A DNA stretch of 64,000 nucleotides from Aphis gossypii (Eukaryota; Arthropoda; Insecta; Hemiptera; Aphididae): the NCBI RefSeq assembly GCF_020184175.1, contig NC_065532.1, positions 9,486,001-9,550,000 of the forward strand, given 5' to 3'. Under the pieces are notes generated by a model, which worked only from the letters and a program-made list of their open reading frames with translations, was not told the DNA's origin and ran no database searches. Shown piece by piece: positions 1 through 10,390 of this stretch. How positions within the stretch are numbered: position 1 is the stretch's first letter; each line of letters begins with the position of its first letter. The translations under genes and the position numbers were made by a program.

Positions 1-70
1 CTTTTGTCCCGAGTCTTCATCATTTTCGGACGACTTCCCACAACTTAATGAGTGGACCAATCACCAATAA
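1..70 (+). CDS. Possible 3' end of an upstream gene (last 22 codons)
   Basis: Starting at base 2 there is an open frame of 22 codons to a TAA at 68-70. It reads FCPESSSFSDDFPQLNEW and then TNHQ. The stretch is clearly richer in GC than the DNA that follows and has a polar, acidic composition like a natural protein C-terminus. An AATAAA hexamer lies at 166-171, about 95 bp after the stop, a normal spacing for polyadenylation. The other two forward frames also give short open peptides, so this rests on composition and the poly(A) signal only. No family is recognised. The rest of the gene would lie left of the window. Confidence 0.3.
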   Translation, partial: FCPESSSFSDDFPQLNEWTNHQ

Positions 71-165
71 GATAAATTGATTTTGTTATTTTTTCCTACC
101 GGAATTTTAAAACTATATTATTATGTACTTTGTATATAGGTTTTAACTTCAATTTAATACTTAAA

Positions 166-171
166 AATAAA
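166..171 (+). terminator. Candidate poly(A) signal AATAAA
   Basis: A canonical AATAAA sits about 95 bp downstream of the TAA at 68-70. It could end the putative upstream gene before the GGT pseudogene begins. The hexamer is common by chance in such AT-rich DNA. Confidence 0.25.
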
Positions 172-240
172 ATGTATGGTTCTCCGATTAATATTTTTGC
201 TTTTAATATTGACAATTTTAATACTTCGATCGTTTTTCAG

Positions 241-1771
241 AAGGGATGTGATGGTCAGAGGAGGAAATGCCATGGATGCTACAATTGCATCAATATTATG
301 TGATGGTGTTTTTGAATGGATCTCAATAAGCATTTACAATGCAAAAATCAAAAAAAATTATGACAATAAACGCACGAGAAACTTCACCGGCTGCAGAAAC
401 TGCTGAAATATTTATAAATGATCTAAAAAAATCAATATTTGGTGTGTACAGTAAATAGAAAAGAATTCTTATCTGAGCTATCAACATATAATTAATTATT
501 TATAATTTAATAATATTATTATTTATAAGTTATTATAATATACTATAATAGTCTTACACGTTTATAATAGCTTCATGAAAAACTAATAGTATCGTCCAAC
601 AATTTTGAATTTATACTTATTTGAAGTATTCATCAGGTGGCTTGGTGGTCGCTGTTCCTGGAGAACTCAAAGTTTCACGGAAATCTTTATTTGAACCACC
701 TATTATGTTATGTGAAAATGGAATAAAGATCAGTGACCGTTTACAGAAAAACATGAAAAATCACGAAGAATCAATAAAGAATGATCCATTTCTCACTACA
801 TTACTTTTTCTTCTAAGCATATTGGTAAATCAAATATTATAATCTGAAAAACAATAGCAATAAATGGAAATTATGTCGAAGCTCTAACAAAAAAAATTGG
901 GTCTAAACCCAGTATAAATTACCTACAATAAATTTCAATAATATCAAACGCTTCATTTCATGGTAGAAGTTGAAGAATCGTTTTATGTACATTTAAAAAG
1001 TGGAAATACAATACACCTGGGGACGTCACCTAGTTCTGGTGTAATATTAGCCTACATACTTCGAGTATTGGACAGAATATTATCAGCACCAAATCTTGGA
1101 TTAGATGCACATCGATTTGTAAAGGCTTTCAAGTTTAGATTCGGCTAAAAAACGCGTTTAGGTGATCATAAGTTTGTAAATATGTCCAAAGTATGTTTTT
1201 TGCTGCAAACACTATTTTAGGTAGGTTATATATTAATTGTCTCGGATAAATTCTATTATTTACAGATCATATCATTATAACATCAGACAAATATGTTGAT
1301 AGTATTTGAAATAAAATATTCGATACATTCACTTCGATGGACTCTAAGTACTATGGAGCTGACTTTGATAAGTCAGAGAATCATGGGACTGCTAACATTG
1401 TTGTAACCGATTCGTTGGGAAACACTGTCGTGGGAACCAGTACTTTAAATACATAGTGAGTAAAACATAATATCATATACATTTTTTTTTCTAAGAGTTC
1501 CGCATAAATAAAATAATAAATATCTATAAACATAATACTTACCACTGAATTTTAATTTTAGCTTTGGTAGTGGTTTTGTGTCTCCAAGCACTGGTATAAA
1601 TTTAAACAACGAAATGGACGATTTTTCTACTCCCAAAGTCATTAACTATTATGGTATTCCATCCTCGCCTGCAAATTTCATTGCACCGGGCAAACGACCA
1701 ATGTTATCGATGTTCCCAACAATAATCACCGATAAGGATGGAGATTTTGTTCTCGGGGCTGAAGTAGCAGG
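241..1771 (+). pseudogene. Partial gamma-glutamyltransferase pseudogene, inverted copy of the gene at 1925-7970
   Basis: Segments match exons 3, 4, 6, 7 and 8 of the intact minus-strand GGT gene, in order and still separated by introns, so this is a DNA duplication and not a retrocopy. Exon-3-like 241-441 has a net 24-nt loss removing the GIGGG region, plus a 1-nt insertion in an A run that shifts the frame. Exon-4-like 637-795 lacks 39 nt (13 codons) and its splice donor. Exon 5 is absent. Exon-6-like 962-1190 has lost the acceptor AG (CAG to CAT) and carries an in-frame TAA at 1146-1148. Exon-7-like 1266-1455 is one base short and has a TGA at 1307-1309. Exon-8-like begins at 1562 and homology fades at about 1766, with one of the paired active-site serines changed to Leu and the GAAGG loop lost. 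Exons 1, 2, 9 and 10 are missing. It cannot encode a working enzyme. Confidence 0.93.
1311..1766 (+). repeat. Left arm of near-identical inverted repeat (GGT exon 7, intron 7, exon 8)
   Basis: Compared by eye with the reverse complement of about 3512-3974, I count about 9 differences in 456 bp, including only 2 in the 106-bp intron. The flanking pseudogene exon 6 shows about 22 differences in 229 bp, and the first 45 bp of exon 7 about ten. The abrupt change marks a probable gene-conversion tract. Confidence 0.85.
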
Positions 1772-1924
1772 AGTAGAGTATTGTACTAGTTCAATGGAAT
1801 GATTTATAATAATAAGATTGACATTTCCAAAATGATAACTAAACGTTAACTTAATATTTTTTTAGAACAAACCAATTGAAACTTAATCAAAGAAGGCTAC
1901 TGGCTAGGTAGGTATAATATCGTG
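1772..1924. other. Spacer between the convergent pseudogene and GGT 3' ends
   Basis: This 150-bp AT-rich stretch follows the GGT stop codon on the minus strand and the end of pseudogene homology on the plus strand. No AATAAA is seen on the minus strand here, so the GGT 3'UTR may continue into the pseudogene in antisense. Confidence 0.5.
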
Positions 1925-4900
1925 TTAGTATCCGGACGAATTTCCTGGCCGCCTCCAATCTGGCATTGTTTCGATCATTCCTGAGGAGGATTTTGCAATT
2001 GCTGTTGCTGCTGAACCTATGGTATTCTTCAATCTACTTACTGGATGTCCAATATCCTCAAGTGTTTGTACGACGGACTAAAAATCGAAACACGGTTAGT
2101 TAAATTGTGAAAAATGTTTTATTAAATATAATAATAATAATATTTATTGATACCAAATTATAAATTAAATTTACAAACATATTATAAAGCATACTAATTA
2201 ATTAATCTTTGGTTATATTTTCAAAAACAAAGCTTGTGCAAAAAAGAGAGATTTATGACACAGAATCGTATACAATTAAGAAAATGAAAATATAACAAAA
2301 AAGAAAATTATAGAATTATATAAATAAAGATATTAAACATATTATAAGCGCAAGCACAGATAGAAGGTTATATTATTTAATATTACAATATAGAAAAGAA
2401 AATATTACGGTAAGAGTAAATAATAAATTAATAAGAAAATTTAATAATTTAGTATAATACAATATAATACACATTAGGTTACATAGACATTATTGTAATA
2501 AAACATTATTCATACCTATATTTTTTTTATACATTTTTAAACTGTTAAAATCATGAATATTAAAATTATATTTAATATAAAATGTTATGAACTTATATTT
2601 AGGGCTCTGTTGCCTAATTACTGTATTCATTTTAGGGGCGATAACATTAGTATTAACCTTAAAGCTCGTATTATAGATGACAAGGAACATCAATACATAA
2701 TTTAATATTATAAAAAAATAGGCAAATGTTTTTTTGTGTATAATGTTTTTAAATTTAATATCTCTAAATCTTTATATAAATTAATTGTAGGAAATATGGT
2801 AGGTTTATTGAAAATACACTTGAGTAATGAGTTTAAAATGATTTTGAGATTCCGAAAGTGAGTATAATATGTTCCTCTCCCAATAAAATCCCTTAAAAAA
2901 TAATAGATTGAATTTGTGCAAGGTATGTCAATTTTATTAATTTGAATTTTAAAATAGATCTAAGAGATTTATATAAATAGATATTTCTTGTTATATTTCT
3001 ATAATAACCTTTGGCGTTCCGTATTCATATTGAACAACCATAGGCATAAGTTGGTGGTAAATTCTAGGTTTGTCTATCACTTCTTTCAATGTCATATTGT
3101 ACCATAGTTTAAGGGCAATCACCTGAAAATGAATAAAAACGTATATTTAAATTACATTATATATTAGGTACACATTTATGCAAGCAGTTATAAAATAATT
3201 TAAAAATATAGTTTATTAATTACTTAAATTATATTATAATTAACTAGGTAGTCACTACATTCTCAGTTGAACTATAAGATAAATACAGTTATAATTATTA
3301 CAAAACCGCGGAATACTGATTCTCACATACTTTTAAATATTAATATGATTAATTTTTAATCCTACAGACAAATATATTTTCATGAAATTTTAGGTTGCTA
3401 AATAGAATAATCAATATCAATAGCGTATAATTATAACATAATACAATAATATTAATCATAGTTAATTTAAATAAATCATACGTAGGCAGTTGCAAGCGTG
3501 ATCTTTGATCCACCTGCTGCTCCAGCCCCGAGGACAAAATCTCCATCCTTATCGGTGATTATTGTTGGGCACATCGATGACATTGGTCGTTTGCCCGGTG
3601 CAATGAAATTTGCAGGCGAGGATGGAATACCATAATAGTTAATGACTTTGGGAGTAGAAAAATCGTCCATTTCGTTGTTTAAATTTATACCAGTGCTTGG
3701 AGACACAAAACCACTACCAAAGCTAAAATTAAAATTCAGTGGTAAGTATTATGTTTATAGATATTTATTATTTTATTTATGCGGAACTCTTAGAAAAAAA
3801 AATGTAAATAATATTATGTTTTACTCACTATGTATTTAAAGTGCTGGTTCCCACGACAGTGTTTCCCAACGAATCGGTTACAACAATGTTAGCAGTCCCA
3901 TGATTCTCTGACATATCAAAGTCAGCTCCATAGTACTTAGAGTCCATCGAAGTGAATGTATCGAATATTTTATTCCGAATACTATCAATATAACTGTCTG
4001 ATGTTATTTTATCATAAATCTATAAATAATAGAGTTTGTCCTAGAAAATTAATATATAACCTATCTAATATAGCGTTTGCAGCAGAAAACATACTTTGGA
4101 CACATTTACGAACTTATGATCACCTAAACGCGTTCTTTCGCCGAATCCAAATTTGAAAGCCTCTATAAATCGATGTGCATCTAATCCAGGATTGGGGGCT
4201 GGTAATATTCCGTCTAAAATTCGAAGTATGTAGGCTAATATTACACCAGAACTAGGTGGTGGCCCCAGGTGTATTGTATTTCCACTTTTTAAATGTACGG
4301 AAAAAGATTCTTCAACTTCTACCCTGAAACGAAACGTTTGATATTATTGAAATTTACTGTGGGTAATTTATACATAATTAACACTTAAAAACATATGATT
4401 AAGGATTAATAAACTTTTGATTTTTCTCATCAATCTAATATAAATTATTTATTATCAATTTATAATAATTGTTTGACCTCATGTATTTGTAGCTTAACTG
4501 TCTTTAAACATAATCAAACTTAGAAATACTTTATGAACATATTAGGTAAGTTATACAATATACATATAGTAGTGACTAACTCATAATTGGCCAGGTCTTC
4601 TACGGTTATAATACCGTTGACTTTTTTTATATCTTCCACTAATTGAAATGTTAACGACCCGTTGTATATGGCTTTGGCACCTTCAACTGATATGATTTTC
4701 ATCGTCTCTGCTAATTTTGGTAATCTGTATTTTTCTCCAGCTTTTTTAACATGTCCAGTATTTTTATCCAAAAATGCTTGTCTAAAAAAAATCATTCCCA
4801 ATACATAGTAAAAACCATATTTTTTATGTTAATATAAATACAGTAAAATTTACTTAACTAGAACACATTAGAACACCGCATAAAGGGGATAATTACTTAA

Positions 4901-7900
4901 TTATAGGGACAAATTGGCATAGTCCCGAACGAATGTATTCTCAGTTAAGCGCATTCTAAAGTATAAAATATTTTAAGTATAATAAAATAACATGTTTTTC
5001 CGTTGTACCTGAGAAATGGATCATTCTTTATTAATTCTTCGTGATTTTTCAAGTTTGTCTCTAGACGATCACTGATCTTTATTCCATTTTCACATAACAT
5101 AATAGTTGGCTGAAACAAAGATTTCCACGAAACTTTGCCACTACCATACAAGCTAAAAATCTTCGAATAGCCTTTGAGTTCTCCAGGAACAGCGACTGCC
5201 AAGCCACCTGATGAGTATATTTCAAATAGGTATAAATTTAAAATTGTTGGGCGATATTATTAGTTTTTCATGAAGCTATTATAAACATGTAAGACTATAA
5301 ATAATAACATTATAAAATGATAAATAATTAATTACATTTTGATAGCTCATATGAGCCACTCTAGTACTTAATTTGTATGTAATATATATATTATATATGT
5401 AGTACGTATCTATATATATATTATATAAACACATCAAAAAAATTTAAGTAAAATACATATATTAGTGAACTATGATATATATTAAGGTAAAATTAGGAAT
5501 TGCGATTAAATCTAAGTTTGTCTGTAATATGTACTAATACCAAAAATTGTCCTATCATTCGCTACCGGTAAATGTCAGAAACCTGATTTTTTTTAATTAA
5601 AAATTTAAATAAATTTATATATTTTTATAATTGATATATATTAATTCAATCTAAACTGAATATTGTATAGCGTAGTTCTGGCTTTTACAAATGAGAAATA
5701 GTAAATTTAAGTATAAAAATAAACTATAAAATCTTTAAGAGTCCAATATACCTATATACAGTGGAATCTCGATAATTCGAATCGGTTGGGGGTGAAAAAA
5801 AAATTCGAGTTATCGAAAATTCGACTTATGGAGGTTTGAGTTATCGAGGTTCCACTGTATTATGAGTATATGTAAAACAAGTAGAATCATTTTATACTAA
5901 TTTAAATTTTATTTTGTTGTTGAAAAAAGTATCTTTCTTTTATTTTTTGGACTTATAAATTTATCATAGCAAATTGCGAATCCTAAAAATTACCTATTCT
6001 TGTTTATAAAAGCTAAAAATACAAGAACCATTCGATATTTGACAAAATAAATTTGTGTACTAACATGTAAAATTGACCAAAATCAATTGATAAAAGGCCG
6101 GAATTCTAAGTTTTATTGAATAAACATAGTAATTTGTATTGAATAACTTAAAATCTATATTTTTTTTAATTAACCAAATAAAGTATAATTGTAATACATA
6201 ATTTATTTTGAATGGCAATAAAATATTTATTACCTAAGAATTCTTTTAAAAATTTCTATTTATTATAGGTACACACCAAATATTGATTTTTTTGGATCAT
6301 TTACAAACATTTCAGCAGTTGCTGCAGCCGGTGCAGTTTCTCGTGCATTGATTGTCATAACTTTTTTGGTTTTTGCGTTGTAAATGCTCATTAAAAATCC
6401 TCCACCAATACCCATGTACTCAGGACATACAACACCATCACATAACATTGTTGCTATTGCAGCATCCACGACATTTCCACCTCTGGCAATCACATCCCTT
6501 TGGAAAAATGATCGAAGTATTAAAATTGTCAATATTAATAGCATTTTTATAGATTATTTAAATATATCATAAAAACGAAATATTATATTTATCCATAATA
6601 TTATGTGATACTTTTTGTTTGATTTTTCTTTTATCTATACGTTTTAAGTCTTCAATAGGTATACTTTGTATAGGTATTTATTTATATGTTATTATCAATA
6701 TAAATAATTAATATTGAAATCAATAAATAGTTTATGTGTGCGCCAATTATTAATTATGTTAAAATTTTTTAAATAAGTTACATATTTTAGATTAAATCTA
6801 TTATATTTTAATCTTGGTTTTTTATTGAGAGCTTTTTTTGTTTTTTTTACTAGGTATGTATACTTAACAAGTACCCAATGTTAGTTAAAATATATACTGT
6901 GCAATTGCAATAATAAATTAATTTAATAGGTAACAAGAATAAAAAGTGATTTATATTAGGTATAATATGTTGTGTAAATAATTTAACTTAACGTCCTAAA
7001 CTGGTGTGGCATTTAAATATCAAAATTATAGTTTTTGTGATTTTTATTATTTACCTACAGCTTCAACTCAAAGCTAGTTATAAAATATAAAATAGGGTAT
7101 ATATTTAAGATATACATAATATTAATATAACTACTATATAATATTCTTTTGATAAATTTCACGCAATATTTATCTACTTAAAGTTTTAATATTAAAATAT
7201 AGTTTATTGTTGTTGAATAATTTATTTGAAATTATCGTCAATTAACAACGTTTTAACCAAATAGGTACGATATTTTTTAATTAATGTCTTTGAATTTTTA
7301 TTTTTAATATTATTTTTCTTGTATTAAATGTATGTAATAATAAATTACACTCCGATCTGTGCACATGGTCCACCGTTAGATACAACGCCAACGTTGCTGT
7401 AAGACCCCATTGGCATACTCGACAGTGGCAACGCAAAGTCTGGGTCTGGAATTTCGCTGACGGGTGCATTTTGTGTGTATACAATTAGTATTGAAACCAC
7501 AGCAATTAATATCATGATTCCTATAAGAACAAAGTAACTTTTTGATTGAAATCTTAAAAAATAATATCGTTTTTACGTGGCTACGTAAATCTTAAATTTC
7601 TGTTCAAATTATAAGTACTACTTACGTAGCCTATGTCATTTGTACTATATTTTAAATATAAGTATAAATATAAGTACCTTCCTATTACTAATATTGCAAT
7701 AATTATTTTAAAATTATCATAATATTATTAGCAGTTCTCTATTTGCCAATATGACAGTATAAAAAAGAAGATAACATTTAAAAAATAGAACGGTAGTGCA
7801 TTTATTTATTTTTTAGTTTCAAATTTATTAAATTCCGATTGATAATAGAATAATTTCATGTGCACAAACCACAAATAGTACATTAAGCTTATAATATATA

Positions 7901-7970
7901 CCATACCTACTGAAAGAATTAATACAAAGAACGTACCCGAAAAACAAGTCTCTTCTTCGTAAGTTGGCAT
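1925..7970 (-). CDS. Gamma-glutamyltransferase (glutathione hydrolase), complete 10-exon gene, 584 aa
   Basis: Membrane-anchored ectoenzyme that cleaves the gamma-glutamyl bond of glutathione. Coding exons, in transcript order: 7970-7937, 7520-7349, 6497-6277, 5207-5009, 4781-4581, 4323-4095, 4019-3829, 3722-3482, 3122-3009, 2077-1925. All introns are GT..AG and all phases join; TAA is at 1927-1925. The total of 1755 nt gives 584 aa, against about 570 in animal GGTs. A short cytosolic N-terminus (MPTYEEETCFSG) precedes a hydrophobic type II anchor at about residues 12-28. Conserved marks: INARETAP with Arg121, GIGGG at 98-102, HGT with the autocleavage nucleophile Thr394, NNEMDDF with Glu433 and Asp436, PMSSMCPTI with Ser464-Ser465, the GAAGG oxyanion loop with Gly486-Gly487, and a C-terminal SSGY. 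The last four sites keep one offset of 13 from human GGT1. The start is the only ATG in frame with the anchor. The exon-3 acceptor is altered (see findings). By analogy the proenzyme is self-cleaved into two subunits at the cell surface. An untranslated first exon was not located with confidence. Confidence 0.95.
2078..3008 (-). other. Intron 9 of GGT (about 930 bp)
   Basis: AT-rich DNA separates the penultimate exon (ending with Pro-Lys before the GT at 3008-3007) from the last exon (acceptor TAG at 2080-2078). No coding segment or recognisable repeat is seen. The intron has no counterpart in the inverted pseudogene copy, which ends in exon 8. Confidence 0.8.
3512..3974 (-). repeat. Right arm of near-identical inverted repeat (inside the intact GGT gene)
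   Basis: This is the partner of 1311-1766 and covers most of exon 7, intron 7 and most of exon 8 of the intact gene. The arms are about 1.75 kb apart. The spacer contains the last two exons of the gene. Confidence 0.85.
5208..6276 (-). other. Intron 3 of GGT, expanded by about 0.9 kb relative to the pseudogene
   Basis: The equivalent intron in the pseudogene (442-636) is only 195 bp. Both ends of the two introns can be aligned, but the gene has roughly 880 extra bases between about 5352 and 6237, containing a 99-bp MITE. Either DNA was inserted in the gene after duplication or it was deleted from the pseudogene. Confidence 0.7.
5759..5857. mobile_element. 99-bp Tc1/mariner-class (pogo/Tigger-like) MITE
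   Basis: The element has terminal inverted repeats. The left end starts CAGTGGAATCTCGATAATTC; the right end read in reverse starts CAGTGGAACCTCGATAACTC. It is flanked on both sides by the dinucleotide TA (5757-5758 and 5858-5859), the usual target duplication of this superfamily. The terminal sequence resembles pogo/Tigger elements; the interior is a further imperfect palindrome with no coding capacity. Confidence 0.8.
6498..7348 (-). other. Intron 2 of GGT (about 850 bp)
   Basis: AT-rich intron between the exon carrying the membrane anchor and the first catalytic-domain exon. The donor is GT at 7348-7347. The acceptor used must be the AG at 6499-6498, since the position equivalent to the pseudogene acceptor reads CA instead of AG. 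No other feature seen. Confidence 0.75.
7521..7936 (-). other. Intron 1 of GGT (416 bp)
   Basis: The donor is GT at 7936-7935 in a strong G|GTACGT context, and the acceptor is TAG at 7523-7521. It splits a glycine codon between the cytosolic tail and the membrane anchor. Confidence 0.8.
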
Positions 7971-9440
7971 TTTAAAAATATTTATGCGCTTTGATATATA
8001 AATTCTTGACTTTATTTAATTAACTCCGCAGATAGTTTGACAAAAGAAAATAAAAGTTTAGTCAACTTTTAAAAATGGTTAAAAAATAAAATAAAATATG
8101 TTTATTTTTTACCTAGGTAAAAGCTAATCATCGTTACCGCATATATAAAATATTAAGCATATGACCAAAAAACAACATTACACGACGCGTTTGAACTAAA
8201 AAAAACATTAAATATTATTTGATTAAACAATGCCTAAAATTAACTTTATACTATGGTTTTAAAATGCATTATATATTTCTATTCATTCGTTCGACCTTAT
8301 TTCGACGTTCACAACGACAACAAAAACAACATAGTGGGAGCAAAGATTTTAATTTATACTTACGACTTACCGCTAGTATGGTCAGCGTAAAATCTATCTT
8401 CTTTAATTTATATTATACCATTATTATACGAATAATTACTACGTATATATTATAATATACATACACCAAAGTTATCCTTATTTTAAACGTAGATTATACG
8501 TACTATGTTTAACTGGCAATGTATCTTTATTAAAATCATGTTAACAATATCCTTATGGGTTGAATCTAAAATATTAGTTTTACGAACGGAATTCTCGATT
8601 ATACCCAAACAATAAACATATTCGTATTAAAATAATATATACGAAACGTTACTATTTTTTTACATTTAGTTAAAAGAGTTCTAGGCGATTGGTTTCTTTG
8701 TCCATTAGAGTTTAGACCAACATTCAGGTGAAAAATAAACAAACTTGTAACAGTCAAATTTTAATTTTTGAAAATTAATTTGAATTCATTGGCCTCTGTA
8801 ATACGTTTTGTTTAGGAAAACCTTTTTAATTTTTTTTTTTTTTTTTTGTCTCATTAGCTGTTTAGAGTACATGTTTATTTTGTGAAATTTAGTTCGGAAT
8901 CGTATTGACGAATAAACTATTCAAATTCTTAAGTGTCGTAATCGAAAACCTATTTAACTATACAAAACGCAGAAAAGAGGCTAACGAATTAAAATTATAA
9001 ACGTTTTTAGGTTCCCGTTTAAGAATAGGTACAAGCCATGTAATTAATTATATATACTACTGAATTGGCTATTGAAGTATTATCTATAAATAATAATATA
9101 ATTATGATATCAATATTTATTTTTATCTTACCAAGTTCGTTTGATGTGTTGGTATTACAATAATAAAAATTATCTTCCCCGTTGATCAGCTGATGAGACC
9201 AAATAATTAATATTAGGCTCGAGCAATTAATATGACGTTAAATATTATAAACAATACTATTAATATATTGAATAACCGACACGAACACAATATTTATAAA
9301 AATATAAATTATACATACCGTTTATATGGGCGGTAGTCAAACCGACGAATAACAATTCGAACTTTAAGCCAAGGTCAACCATGGAATAGTAGTGTCTCTC
9401 TCAGCACCTCCGAATTTCGAATACGAACATCACCGATCCC
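7971..9440 (-). promoter_or_regulatory. GGT 5' flank with two candidate untranslated first exons
   Basis: Upstream of the GGT start codon the minus strand contains two good donor sites preceded by DNA of raised GC: GCG|GTAAGTCG with its GT at 8370-8369, and AACG|GTATGTAT near 9318, the latter preceded by a GC-richer block at about 9330-9440. Either could end a 5'UTR exon spliced to an acceptor just before 7970, for example after CTGCGGAG near 8030. No TATA box or initiator is convincing. The rest is AT-rich. Confidence 0.25.
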
Positions 9441-10390
9441 TGCACAGTTTAAAATTTCTTTTTAAAAGCGTTTATAGTTCAAATTTTTACGAAATATGTC
9501 AAAATTATGACAATTTGCAAGTAATTTTGTAGTTGAAAAATCATTAAGTTTTTTGTGTTTATAGCTAAGGTTAAAAAATTCAACACTAAGTTTTTCATAC
9601 ATTTCCCTTCAAATAGGTTTAGAGAAAACTCGAAACATCATTTTAGGAAAAATTTTGAGTGTGCGTGAATTCTAAATTTTTACGATATAGCATAACAATA
9701 ACGATTTATCTTCAAACGAAATTAAATATTTATTATAATTCAAAAAGTATAAGTCGTAGATACTTGAAAATTTCACCAATTATATAGATTGGCATTTTCT
9801 TTACATGATTTAATTTTCAAAATATTTCGCTTATTTTTAATGCTATTTATAGGCATTTGAATTATTTCTTTTTGTTTATTTCTTTTTTTATAAATATCGA
9901 TAAAATTTTTTTAGCCAAGTTAAAATATTTGAAAATTTAAAAAAAAATGCTTATAAGTTATTCTTATGGTAATTAAAAAATTATAAGAATACATAGGCAC
10001 AATTTTTTTTTATTAGCATTTGAAGTTCAAATGTTGACAAAAATTCGTCGAAACGATGAATATTTTCAAATTATTTTGTAGGTATAATTCATAATTTTAT
10101 TTGTATAAATAACTAAGAGTTAAAAATTTAATACAAGATTTTCCCTAAGTTTGGCTTACAATAATCATAAAAGAATTTAAATTTTGATGTATTCAGGACA
10201 TTAAGCATAAACCACCTTTTTCACCAACCACTGGAAATCATATATCCTAGGCTGACAAGTCATCTCCGTTTAAAATCGTTTTTCGTATACAATGATACCT
10301 ATCATTGGATTCAAATTTAACACTCCTAAAATATATAATAGTGATCCATATGGCACCTAATGTACAGCAGAGCGGTACCCACTTATCCGC
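9430..10390 (+). repeat. Copy 1 of an old interspersed repeat family
   Basis: AT-rich sequence built of short recurring phrases (for example CATTTGAAGTT, AATTCATAA, TTAATACAAG). It ends with a more conserved block containing ATCATTGGATTCAAATTTAAC and then GCGGTACCCACTTATCCGC. The same phrases recur in the same order at about 36.3-37.0 kb. No open reading frame survives, so it is a non-autonomous or decayed element. Boundaries are approximate. Confidence 0.5.

Noticed and set aside
1445..1642. Minus-strand frame of 65 codons within the pseudogene, repeated almost exactly at 3642-3839
   Set aside because: It is the antisense of intron 7 plus exon 8 in both arms of the inverted repeat. Its conservation reflects the near-identity of the arms, not a gene.
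3642..4156. Plus-strand frames across GGT exons 6-8
   Set aside because: They are antisense shadows of the minus-strand GGT gene.
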